Assembly: GCF_019740355.2 (NCBI RefSeq)
Contig: NZ_CP091819.1
Span: 2,356,001-2,420,000, forward strand
Reading direction: 5' to 3'
Source: Paracrocinitomix mangrovi
Lineage (GTDB): Bacteria > Bacteroidota > Bacteroidia > Flavobacteriales_D > Crocinitomicaceae
DNA: 64,000 nt
Position 1 is the stretch's first letter, and the number at the start of each line of letters is the position of its first letter. The notes under the pieces were generated by a model. That model saw only the letters and a list, made by a program, of their open reading frames with translations, made no database searches and had not been told where the DNA came from. Positions 24,862 to 33,221 of the stretch are shown in pieces. The translations under genes and the position numbers were made by a program.

Positions 24862-25641
24862 CTAAATACTTTCTTTTTGTATGATTTTAATCAGTTCGTC
24901 AAAAGCATGCATGCTTGTTGAATCAATAATTTGATGTTTTATTTGAGACTGAGCAAGCACTTTTAGATAGATTGGTCTCATCTTTTGTAATAAGGACAAA
25001 GACTCATGAAATTCCTTATCATTACGACCCTGAATTCGGCTCATTAACGTTTCAGGTGGAGCATCTAAAAAATAGACGCTATCAGGTAGTTGTACCCCAA
25101 ACAATTCAGATAATTTTTCAGTACTGATATTTGATTCATCTGAAAACCATTCATGTAGAAACTTCAATAAAGCTTTGGATTGAATCGGGATTTGAATTCC
25201 TATATTATGATTCACTTTTTGAATAATCAAATTCAATTCTGCTTCATATTCCTTATCTAATTGATTGGCCAAGCGATCATCCAAATTATCGGGATGCATC
25301 ACATGATAATACACTGCAGCATAAACAGCAGTATCAATCAAAGGATGACGTTCTGCAAAAACAGTTTTTCCGTTCTTTCTAAGTTCTACGGCTAAATCAT
25401 TAAACAGAATCATTGAACCAAACATGGCTATGATTTTCAAAGCAGGAATTTGCTCCATATCTGCCCTTTCTCCAATTTGATTTACGAAATCACAAGCATC
25501 TTTTAATGCTGCATTATTCGCGAACTTTTGTGGTTCTGTTTTAGGCAGATGCAACACTTCAATTTGATCAGTAAACTGATCTTTCAACATACTTAAAAAA
25601 GTACTTTTTCCACTTCCGTCCAATCCGGTAACTACAATCAT
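24862..25641 (-). CDS. thymidylate kinase-like P-loop protein (second of tandem pair)
   Basis: The product has 259 residues. Walker A is VTGLDGSGKST at residues 4-14, and a conserved acidic/arginine segment is AERHPLIDTAVY. The arginine-containing lid GRNDKEFHES and FLDAPPETLMSRI follow, as in dTMP-kinase-like enzymes. It is longer than genuine thymidylate kinase (about 205 residues) and lacks clear thymidine specificity residues, so phosphorylation of some other substrate is likely. It overlaps its tandem paralogue at 25638 by four bases, so the two are co-translated. Confidence 0.85.
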   Translation of the reverse strand: MIVVTGLDGSGKSTFLSMLKDQFTDQIEVLHLPKTEPQKFANNAALKDACDFVNQIGERADMEQIPALKIIAMFGSMILFNDLAVELRKNGKTVFAERHPLIDTAVYAAVYYHVMHPDNLDDRLANQLDKEYEAELNLIIQKVNHNIGIQIPIQSKALLKFLHEWFSDESNISTEKLSELFGVQLPDSVYFLDAPPETLMSRIQGRNDKEFHESLSLLQKMRPIYLKVLAQSQIKHQIIDSTSMHAFDELIKIIQKESI

Positions 25642-26219
25642 GAGATGATTTCTAAGGCCTTGTTTTTTATCTCTTCAATTGAGCTTATTGCGTTGATATT
25701 GTACCAGGTTGATTGATCAAAAAACGACCATTGTTTGCCCGCCAATTTTTGAAAACTTAAAAATGCTTTATCCGATTGTTCTTGAACTCCGCATTCGTAT
25801 TTAGACAAGCTTTGTTTGCGACTCAAAGCTAATTCCTCTTCTATTTCCAAATTAATCACCAAATCCGCTTTTGGGAAAAATTCAATAAGACTTTTGACCA
25901 AATTCTCTGATGCACCCAATGTCAATTCAGATGCAAAATACTTATAGTAATAAGCATTCATCAAAACTGTGTCTGCCTTTGATTCTTTTGCAATTTCAAT
26001 AGATTGCTCCAGTGCGTGAGATAAAAACAGCAATCTGGCATCCGCACTTAGTTTGCACAAATAGTCGTCAATGTCTTTTTTAGATTGAAACAGTCCAAAT
26101 TTCATTGCATCCCAAATTGAAGCTACATGAAATTCAGGGTACAGTTGAGCTATTCCGTCTACAAGTGTAGATTTTCCAGAACCATCTTTGCCTGTTACAA
26201 CTATTAATTTTTGCATCAT
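25638..26219 (-). CDS. thymidylate kinase-like P-loop protein (first of tandem pair)
   Basis: The product has 193 residues with Walker A VTGKDGSGKSTLVDGIAQ near the N-terminus and a dTMP-kinase-like body (SIWDAMKFGLFQSKKD, TVLMNAYYYKYFASEL, LVINLEIEEELALSRK). It is shorter than the following paralogue. The Walker A context is the same (VTG-x-DGSGKST), suggesting an old duplication. It overlaps the upstream nucleotidyltransferase gene and the downstream kinase gene by four bases each. The substrate is unknown; a sugar, nucleotide or lipid precursor are all possible. Confidence 0.83.
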   Translation of the reverse strand: MMQKLIVVTGKDGSGKSTLVDGIAQLYPEFHVASIWDAMKFGLFQSKKDIDDYLCKLSADARLLFLSHALEQSIEIAKESKADTVLMNAYYYKYFASELTLGASENLVKSLIEFFPKADLVINLEIEEELALSRKQSLSKYECGVQEQSDKAFLSFQKLAGKQWSFFDQSTWYNINAISSIEEIKNKALEIIS

Positions 26220-27571
26220 TGAATTCCTTCTACTGCCTGAACAATTTCTTTTGGATTGATCCCTTTTTTCTTTAAATAATCAAAGTAAGATTCCTTTTTG
26301 ATTACATAATTTTTAATGGATACAATTAAATCTATAAATAATTTCATGAACAGCAAAAAGGTAAATTTCCATCCTATTTCCTGCGCAATTAATGCAAAAC
26401 AATGAAAAGGTGCCTTGATGCTTCCTTTTAATTTATGCCAAAATGTAGGTTGATGAAAATGATCATCCAGCTTAAGTGAAACTTTTGATTTTGGAAAATA
26501 TATTTTACCAACTATTTTAAATAAATACTTTGCTTTTTTGTGAAAATGAGGGAATAAATTAAAATAAATTACATCTTTTTCAATGTCCTGGAAATAATCA
26601 ATGTATGAATTTTGAAAATCTCCACTTTGCTCATGAACCTTGAGCCTTTTCACCGTTCTTCTTTTGATATATCCCTTGCTTCTTTCTTTTAGTTTATTGA
26701 TGAATTCATCCGGAATTACATTAACACACAAATTACTCATTGAAAAGGTATAGTAAGCCTTGTCTAAAGCATTTGACTTTTCTAAAATTCGGTAAAGTTT
26801 GTCCCAATCAATTTCATTGCTGATCACCACATTGTAAACATCCATGCAGTCTCTGATTCCGCATTTGTATATTCCCATATGCAATACCAAATGCAATAAA
26901 TTGTGCTCAGGAGAAAGTGCATTTACTTTGACACCCTCAAACTCAAATTCAACAACATCACGCCAAATACTGTCAATATCTGTTTTGAATTTTGTAGTGG
27001 CGGATTTTAATCCCCATTGAGAACCCATTATGCAATGGTAATCCGGACTTATAAAAGCCATTCCGACATGAGAAAATTTAGCAGGTTTCTCTTTTTCACC
27101 GCTCCATCCAAAGCCTAAAGGAATAAAATTCTTTTCTAAATAGATATCCTGTATCCTATCCCAATCATTTTTATGAATTAAGATGTCAAAATCATTCATA
27201 CGCTTATATCCAACTTCATTATAAACACTGGATATAAAGTAGTTACCTTTTAATACAGCAGCTTGAATATCGTTCTCATTAAAAGCTTTTAAAACGTTTT
27301 TAGCTACATTATTTCTGCTCGTATTTTGATCTTTCACCTTTGAGTGAGCTGATTTAAATTGTTCTTTAACATCCTCAGTTAAAATGTCCAAAAAATTATA
27401 ATTCAACAGTTGGACATACGCCCAAGGAGCCAATTTCCATTTTTTACAATACTCAAAAAACTGTTGTTGTAATTTAGGTTCAAGACCTCTCAACTCTTCT
27501 TGAATTTGGCTTTGATCTTCATCAGACCACTTAACGCTTGATATTTTGGATGCTAGATTAAACCACATCAA
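26216..27571 (-). CDS. uncharacterised nucleotidyltransferase-family protein (PF14907-like)
   Basis: The product has 451 residues. The segment AVLKGNYFISSVYNEVGYKRMNDFDILIHKNDW fits the nucleotidyltransferase fold signature G...R...D.D.L of the uncharacterised NTP_transf_5 group, with a later SPEHNLLHLVLHMGIYKCGIRDCMDVYNVV helical part. A long basic C-terminal region follows, including a hydrophobic segment (FTFLLFMKLFIDLIVSIK) that could touch the membrane. Members of this family occur in many uncharacterised biosynthetic loci. It overlaps the PEP-utilising enzyme gene by 14 bases and the first P-loop kinase gene by four. Confidence 0.8.
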   Translation of the reverse strand: MMWFNLASKISSVKWSDEDQSQIQEELRGLEPKLQQQFFEYCKKWKLAPWAYVQLLNYNFLDILTEDVKEQFKSAHSKVKDQNTSRNNVAKNVLKAFNENDIQAAVLKGNYFISSVYNEVGYKRMNDFDILIHKNDWDRIQDIYLEKNFIPLGFGWSGEKEKPAKFSHVGMAFISPDYHCIMGSQWGLKSATTKFKTDIDSIWRDVVEFEFEGVKVNALSPEHNLLHLVLHMGIYKCGIRDCMDVYNVVISNEIDWDKLYRILEKSNALDKAYYTFSMSNLCVNVIPDEFINKLKERSKGYIKRRTVKRLKVHEQSGDFQNSYIDYFQDIEKDVIYFNLFPHFHKKAKYLFKIVGKIYFPKSKVSLKLDDHFHQPTFWHKLKGSIKAPFHCFALIAQEIGWKFTFLLFMKLFIDLIVSIKNYVIKKESYFDYLKKKGINPKEIVQAVEGIQ

Positions 27572-30026
27572 TAAACTCTATTACTCCGGTTGCACCGTTC
27601 ATTTTTAATTTTTGGCCTTCAGCTACATTCCTAATTAATCCTTTTACACCTACAATTGAAGGCAATCCCAATTCTCTGCAGATGATTGAGGTATGACTCA
27701 ACAAATTACCGCGCTCTGAAATTACACCTTTAGCCTGAGAAAACATATTTACCCATCCCGGTTCAAAGTATTTTGCTACCAGAATATAGTTTGAAAAATT
27801 TTGATTTAAATCCGTTTCACTATCAACAATCAATATCTCTCCTTCAACTATTCCACTGCAGCAACCAATACCTTTTAATTGACCATCCTGAAGTTCGATT
27901 CCCTCTTCAGGTACTTCATGAAACTGCTCATTTATTTGAACATATCTTATTGGTGATTCGTCAGACTTGAAGTTCGAATAACGCACTTTTTGATCTTCAA
28001 TTTGCTCTTTGTAATTAGCTCTTAATGTAGGGTTTGTTAACTCATCCACCTTCAAATACATTACATCCCTCGCTTCTTGTAAAAATCCATCTTTCACTAA
28101 TCTTTCACCAATTTCAAGAAATAAATGACGAAATATCACAAAGGTTTGAAGTCTTGAAAATCGGTAGTTTTCTCTTGCTTTAGTCCTGCGAATTGCAATT
28201 GAAATCAATCGCTTAAAAACAGCTCTTTTAATGAAGTTTGTGGGATATAATTCTTTTAAAATTGCCTTATAATCAAAAGCATCTACCTTATCAAAAGCAA
28301 TAACTTTTTGACCTGCATTTTGTTTGAGATACTCAATAAATGAAATGGGATCATCTTTAAAAGTGATGGTCTCCATTTTCAATTCACTGTCAACTGATCG
28401 ATCTCCGTACAAGTCTATGTGACTTTTAACTTTGGTCAAAAATGAAGGATGCTCCAATTCCAAATTGTTCCAAATTTCACTTTCTCCATTATTTTTAAAT
28501 AATTCAGTAAGTACAGGATTATTATTGATTTCAGTTAAAAGTTGATTAAAACTCTTTACCAACTCAACCGATACAACATCACCTTCGGCAAACAATATAT
28601 CATTAAAGAAATTTGGATACCTTTTTTCAATTTTTGAACGCCTGATGTAACGCTTCAGTCTGAAATAAATCACCATAGTAAAAAGTCCATTCAAACTAGG
28701 TGCAATCCAATTTTTAGCAAATGAATCTCTCAGTATAAAATAGGTATCAACAAGCTCTTTATAACTGAGCTTTTGCATTTCATCTTTTGAATACTTTTCC
28801 ATTAAAAATTCAAAAGTTAATGCATATCGTTTTTCGTACTTTTTGCGTCTAAATAACTTACCTATTAAATTCAACAAAATACCAAATCGCAAGTAAACCG
28901 GATGTCTATGATTAGGTGGATCAAAATAAACTCCACTCATCCCCCAAATTCCGGGAAGTTTTGAAGCGAGCTTTTCTCCAAATGGCAACTGATATAAATT
29001 GCTTTGCCAGGCAGATACATTGTAATATAAAACGCCATTTATTCCACCCATCATATTGGCAAAATCATCTTTGTACTCAGCTAATATCTTATTGTGGAAC
29101 CCAAGTGATTTTGCTGTCATTTTATAGGCATACTCACTGGTAACTTTTGCAAATGAAATAGAAAGCGGAAGTGTTAAATCAGGATAATTTGCTTCAGCCT
29201 GAGTTTTATCCCAAACCGACATCTTTTCATTCAGCTCCCGATTGGTAACCGGTCTAACTTGTAGCCAATATAATTGATCATCATAAATGGCAAACTCTAC
29301 ATCAACCGGAGTGTTTATTTCCCTTTCAAGTATATGAGCACCATCTATTAAACCTTTCATAAAAGGTTCAATCGCAGCCATGATGTCTCCACCATTTACA
29401 TTTACAGATTTGCGCTCTCCTTCAATATATTTTTCACCTTCATACTCAGTTGAAACCGGATCAAAAACTGTCCAATCTCTATCAAATTTAATGGCATATG
29501 CCTCTAATTGCCCCGAAACTAACTTATCACCTAAGCCCGGAACCAAATTGATAACTCCACCCGGATTTGAAAAGTCTAAAGGATCCTTTGAAAACATCAC
29601 TCCGGAATAATCTGAAGGGATCATTTTTTGAATTATCACACCAAAAGAAGCAGATGCTTTTGCATAAGTTGTGTCAACCAAATAAGATTGAATCACCTCC
29701 TTTACTGCAGCAGGTAAATCATGTAGTTTTACATTCAGCTTGGAAGTATACTGTCCAGCAAAAGACTTTTTAGTTCCGTCTTCATTAGCCGCACTTGAAC
29801 GTACTGCAAATAAAGTGTCTTCTTTAAATTGTTGCTTGGATTGCCAATCGGTAATTAATGAAATTAAACGATCATCTTTCTCAAAAGATTGAATGGTAGT
29901 GAAATCCAACACAAGAAATTCAGGTACATTAAATCCTTTTTTTAGCAGGATCTGTAAACCTTTAGCTTTCCCTCCTATTTCAGAAAGTTTACCAATACTT
30001 GTATCATCAATTTGACTGACCATCAA
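27558..30026 (-). CDS. PEP/pyruvate-binding phosphotransferase (PPDK/rifampin-phosphotransferase-like)
   Basis: The product has 822 residues. The N-terminal ATP-grasp part has GGKAKGLQILLKKGFNVPEFLVL, FAVRSSAANEDGTKKSFAGQY, IIQKMIPSDYSGVMFSKDPL and VDVEFAIYDDQLYWLQVRPV. A central ~400-residue region of unclear fold follows. The C-terminal swivelling domain has KGVISERGNLLSHTSIICRELGLPSIVGV with phosphorylatable His778, then the G-rich end. This order matches rifampin phosphotransferase and PEP-synthase-like enzymes, which move a phosphoryl group from ATP to a bound acceptor through the His. It is the first gene of the operon, 58 bases from the divergent epimerase start. Confidence 0.87.
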   Translation of the reverse strand: MMVSQIDDTSIGKLSEIGGKAKGLQILLKKGFNVPEFLVLDFTTIQSFEKDDRLISLITDWQSKQQFKEDTLFAVRSSAANEDGTKKSFAGQYTSKLNVKLHDLPAAVKEVIQSYLVDTTYAKASASFGVIIQKMIPSDYSGVMFSKDPLDFSNPGGVINLVPGLGDKLVSGQLEAYAIKFDRDWTVFDPVSTEYEGEKYIEGERKSVNVNGGDIMAAIEPFMKGLIDGAHILEREINTPVDVEFAIYDDQLYWLQVRPVTNRELNEKMSVWDKTQAEANYPDLTLPLSISFAKVTSEYAYKMTAKSLGFHNKILAEYKDDFANMMGGINGVLYYNVSAWQSNLYQLPFGEKLASKLPGIWGMSGVYFDPPNHRHPVYLRFGILLNLIGKLFRRKKYEKRYALTFEFLMEKYSKDEMQKLSYKELVDTYFILRDSFAKNWIAPSLNGLFTMVIYFRLKRYIRRSKIEKRYPNFFNDILFAEGDVVSVELVKSFNQLLTEINNNPVLTELFKNNGESEIWNNLELEHPSFLTKVKSHIDLYGDRSVDSELKMETITFKDDPISFIEYLKQNAGQKVIAFDKVDAFDYKAILKELYPTNFIKRAVFKRLISIAIRRTKARENYRFSRLQTFVIFRHLFLEIGERLVKDGFLQEARDVMYLKVDELTNPTLRANYKEQIEDQKVRYSNFKSDESPIRYVQINEQFHEVPEEGIELQDGQLKGIGCCSGIVEGEILIVDSETDLNQNFSNYILVAKYFEPGWVNMFSQAKGVISERGNLLSHTSIICRELGLPSIVGVKGLIRNVAEGQKLKMNGATGVIEFIDVV

Positions 30027-30084
30027 TTCCTAAAGTTATTGAATTGAATAAATAGCGAATGTACTTATTAGTATCTTTAGAAAT

Positions 30085-31086
30085 ATGAGAATCATCATAA
30101 CAGGTGCAACAGGAGCTTTTGGTGGTGCAATGGTGAGACATTTTGCAGCACAAGGTCATGATGTGATAGCGTCCGGCAGAAAAAGTAATCCGCCCAAATC
30201 TTTGTTAGCGTTGGCCGAATATGTTCAGGCTGATATTACAAAGCCATTTGAATTACCGGATGCTGATGTTTGTATTCATGGTGCCGCCCTTTCTGATGAC
30301 AAAGCCAGTTCAAAAGAACTATATCTGCCCAATATTGTGGGAACCGAAAATACCATTGAGGCAGCCAGCAAATGCAAAAAGTTCATTTTTGTCTCTTCCT
30401 CTTCGGTTTATTTGCCTCAGCAAGATTTGATAACTGAAGAAATTGCCGGCAAGCAAAACAACAAAATGTTATCCCCTTATGGTCATTCTAAACTCCTTTC
30501 AGAAGAGACCTTGAGAAACAATTACAAAGGTGATCAGTGCTTTATTTTGAGACCAAGAGCCTTTTATGGTGTAGGCGATACGCAGATTATTCCCAGAATG
30601 ATGAAGCTGGTAAAAAATGAAAAATTCAACCGACCCGGAAAACTCGATATTCAACTTTCAATGACTCATTATACCAACATGGCTGCAGCAATTGAATGTT
30701 GTATTGAAAGCGAATTGAAAGGAGTGAGAACATACAATGTTGCAGATGACGAAACCTATGTAATGATTGAAGTGTTACGAAAAATATTCAGTACAGTTTA
30801 TGGCAAAAAGCTCGCAGAAAAAGAAATAAGTATAGGTCTTTTAAAGGTTTTGGCATTTTTTAGAATTGCCGGATTCACCCCTTTGTTAGTTCGAGCATTG
30901 ACTCAAAACATGGTATTGGATATATCTAAGATTAAGCAGGAACTCAATTATCAGTCTGCCATCAAATTTGAAGAAAGCCTGAACGATATCAAAAACTGGA
31001 TAGAAGCAATAGGCGGTTATCAAACTTTGTTAGCAATAGAAAAATTGAATGTTTGGGGAAATGAAGTCTCTCCAAAGGAGCAATAA
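30085..31086 (+). CDS. NAD-dependent epimerase/dehydratase (extended SDR)
   Basis: The product has 333 residues. The N-terminal Rossmann fingerprint is IIITGATGAFGGAMVRHFAAQGHDVIASGR. The serine and YxxxK active-site elements are FVSSSSVY and SPYGHSKLLSE, and RPRAFYGVGDTQIIPRMM follows, as in sugar-nucleotide epimerases and 3-beta-hydroxysteroid dehydrogenase-like proteins. The C-terminal segment includes LLKVLAFFRIAGFTPLL, a hydrophobic run, suggesting a lipid-like substrate. It is divergent from the PEP-utilising enzyme operon and 43 bases upstream of a fatty-acid desaturase gene, with which it is probably co-transcribed. Confidence 0.88.
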   Translation: MRIIITGATGAFGGAMVRHFAAQGHDVIASGRKSNPPKSLLALAEYVQADITKPFELPDADVCIHGAALSDDKASSKELYLPNIVGTENTIEAASKCKKFIFVSSSSVYLPQQDLITEEIAGKQNNKMLSPYGHSKLLSEETLRNNYKGDQCFILRPRAFYGVGDTQIIPRMMKLVKNEKFNRPGKLDIQLSMTHYTNMAAAIECCIESELKGVRTYNVADDETYVMIEVLRKIFSTVYGKKLAEKEISIGLLKVLAFFRIAGFTPLLVRALTQNMVLDISKIKQELNYQSAIKFEESLNDIKNWIEAIGGYQTLLAIEKLNVWGNEVSPKEQ

Positions 31087-31129
31087 AAAAGATTTATCTT
31101 AGCGGTATCAACTATTTCACTGATGTGAT

Positions 31130-32113
31130 ATGTCAGCCAATATTGAAAAAACGGTATATATTAATCTTGCCCGATACACCCAACCGGATGCGGGAAAATC
31201 CTGGTGGGTTTTTCTTTCAGCATCAATAGGTGCCGCATTATTTATGTTTTTGGGATTTTATGTTTACCAATTTGGCTGGTACTATTCGTTAATCGCCTAT
31301 CCTTTTGTATGGATTTTTTGGTCGAGATTATTCATTATTGTGCATGATTGCGGCCACAAAGCCCTGTTTAAAGATCAATTGTCAAATGACATTGCAGGTA
31401 CCATAGCCGGAGCGTTTACAACTGTTCCATTACCCTTATGGAGATTCATTCATGATCAACATCACAAAGCCGTGGGACATCTTGAAAAAAGACCTATCAA
31501 TCCGGATTTGTGGACGCTAACAGTAGAAGAATATAAGAAGGCTTCAATAGTTAAAAAACTGATATACCGATTTATGCGAAATGGAATGGTCAGGGTTTTT
31601 ATAGCACCCGCAATGTTATTCATCTTAGGAAGATTCCCTTTTCCAAATTTGTCTTGGCAATCAAATGTTTCAATTATTGCAATGGACATTGTTTTGTTTG
31701 GTGTTGGATATTTGGTTTACGTCAATGACGCATTTTTGATGGTGACCATTGTTTACCTCATTCCACTTTATGTTTGGTTATCCTTTGCTGCCATGATGTT
31801 TTATATGCAACATCAATTTGAAGATACGCATTGGTATGAAGGTGAAGATTGGAGTAATTACAAAGCATCAATTCATGGCAGCTCATACATGCATTTTGGA
31901 CCTTTTATGACCTGGATGACAGGAAATGTTGGATACCATCATATTCATCACTTAAATGCAGGCATTCCTTTTTACAAATTGAAAAAGGCTAATGCCAGTG
32001 TAGCACAAATGTTAAAAGTAAAACCCATTTCATTTTGGAATTGTATTCCGAGCTTAAAAAAGAAGTTGTGGGATGAAAATAAAAGGGAGCTCGTACCTTT
32101 TAAGGATATTTGA
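31130..32113 (+). CDS. membrane fatty-acid desaturase
   Basis: The product has 327 residues and the three histidine boxes of the acyl-lipid desaturase family: HDCGH (72-76), HDQHH (108-112) and HHIHH (270-274), which bind the di-iron centre. Hydrophobic segments (VFLSASIGAALFMFLGFYVY, YSLIAYPFVWIFWSRLFII, MDIVLFGVGYLVYV, FLMVTIVYLIPLYVWLSFAAMMFY) flank them as expected for an inner-membrane protein. It likely introduces a double bond into a lipid acyl chain, with the position unknown. It lies 43 bases after the epimerase and so may belong to the adjoining biosynthetic locus. Confidence 0.93.
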   Translation: MSANIEKTVYINLARYTQPDAGKSWWVFLSASIGAALFMFLGFYVYQFGWYYSLIAYPFVWIFWSRLFIIVHDCGHKALFKDQLSNDIAGTIAGAFTTVPLPLWRFIHDQHHKAVGHLEKRPINPDLWTLTVEEYKKASIVKKLIYRFMRNGMVRVFIAPAMLFILGRFPFPNLSWQSNVSIIAMDIVLFGVGYLVYVNDAFLMVTIVYLIPLYVWLSFAAMMFYMQHQFEDTHWYEGEDWSNYKASIHGSSYMHFGPFMTWMTGNVGYHHIHHLNAGIPFYKLKKANASVAQMLKVKPISFWNCIPSLKKKLWDENKRELVPFKDI

Positions 32114-32141
32114 ATCCAACAACTAATATAAAATACATTTA
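32109..32141 (+). promoter_or_regulatory. candidate Bacteroidota promoter
   Basis: TTTG (32109-32112) is followed after 21 bases by TACATTTA (32134-32141), close to the TAnnTTTG element. It leads into the ACCCAAAA-containing leader of the next lipoprotein gene. The -33 part overlaps the desaturase stop codon. One mismatch in the downstream element keeps confidence low. Confidence 0.3.
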
Positions 32142-32153
32142 ACCCAAAAAACA

Positions 32154-32576
32154 ATGAGAAAATTAAGTTTTATATTCTCCATTCTAGCAACCATTGCTTT
32201 AACTAATTCATGTAAAAAGGATAGTTTAAAAAACTGCACAGAACATGAAGTATCACCTTGTAATGAAGACAGCAGTAAAACAAATATTAGAATTAAAAAT
32301 ATCAGTGAATACGATTATTGCAATGTAACCATTAACCCAAGTAATGCCAGCACCAATTACGGAATCCTTGCTCAAGGTGAAACTACATGCTATAAATCAT
32401 TTGATATAGCTTACAACTATTGCTACGTTGAACTGAAAATTGGGAACGAAGAATTTGTAATTCAACCTATTGATTATGTTGGAGAACCTGAACTTGGAAT
32501 AGGTTATTTTACCTACTCAATTGATGTTAGCGATTTTGACAATAAAGTACTTTCAATACAAGCCAATCAAGATTAA
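32154..32576 (+). CDS. small lipoprotein
   Basis: The product has 140 residues, with signal MRKLSFIFSILATIALTNSC followed by KKDS. The mature part is cysteine-rich (NCTEHEVSPCNED, YDYCNVTINP, TCYKSFDIAYNYCYVE), so disulfides are likely after export. The leader shows TTTAACCCAAAA directly before the start, as in front of two other lipoprotein genes in the window. No family recognised; the gene may be independent of its neighbours. Confidence 0.72.
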   Translation: MRKLSFIFSILATIALTNSCKKDSLKNCTEHEVSPCNEDSSKTNIRIKNISEYDYCNVTINPSNASTNYGILAQGETTCYKSFDIAYNYCYVELKIGNEEFVIQPIDYVGEPELGIGYFTYSIDVSDFDNKVLSIQANQD

Positions 32577-32596
32577 AAAGGTAAACTTCTACGTCA

Positions 32597-33199
32597 ATGA
32601 AACACGTCCCATTCCTATTAATTTACAGTAGAATTATAATGGGTGTTTTAATTGGAGTACTCGCTTACTTTCAATTAAACAATTACCCATTTTGGATTGT
32701 TACCCTAATGTCACTTGGCTTAATTACAGATTTATTTGACGGTATTATTGCAAGAAAACTTGGTGTTTCATCAGACAAATTGCGAATATGGGATTCTAAT
32801 GTTGATGTGTTTTTCTGGTTAATAGTGATTGCCTCGGTTTTTTATCTAAATGTTGATTTTGTAAAGGACAATATTATTTGGATTTCACTTGTAATTGTAT
32901 TGGAGATAATTGCTTATATGATTAGTTTTTTGAAATTTAAAAAGACCATTGCTACCCATTCTATATTGGCCAAAATATGGTCACTTTCCCTTTTAATATT
33001 TCTAATTGATTTGACCCTAAACGAAAACAGTAATCTTGCATTTATAATCTGCATAGTATTAGGTTTGATCTCTCGAATTGAAATCAATCTTATTATCATT
33101 CGCTTAAATGAATGGGCAACTGATATTCCATCCATTTTTTCAGTACCCAAAATAAACAAGGGTATTGCAATTAAGAAGAGTAGATTTTTAAATAGTTAA
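32597..33199 (+). CDS. CDP-alcohol phosphatidyltransferase-like membrane protein
   Basis: The product has 200 residues with about six hydrophobic helices. The segment DLFDGIIARKLGVSSDKLRIWDSNVD fits the CDP-alcohol phosphotransferase signature D..DG..AR, eight residues, G, three, D, three, D, except that Leu takes the place of the conserved Gly. The aspartates that bind the metal are present. Family members join a CDP-activated alcohol to a lipid or sugar acceptor. The changed Gly may alter or lower activity. It follows the small lipoprotein by 20 bases and precedes the P-type ATPase by 22. Confidence 0.8.
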   Translation: MKHVPFLLIYSRIIMGVLIGVLAYFQLNNYPFWIVTLMSLGLITDLFDGIIARKLGVSSDKLRIWDSNVDVFFWLIVIASVFYLNVDFVKDNIIWISLVIVLEIIAYMISFLKFKKTIATHSILAKIWSLSLLIFLIDLTLNENSNLAFIICIVLGLISRIEINLIIIRLNEWATDIPSIFSVPKINKGIAIKKSRFLNS

Positions 33200-33221
33200 C
33201 GCAGCCCAAGCGAACTTATTA

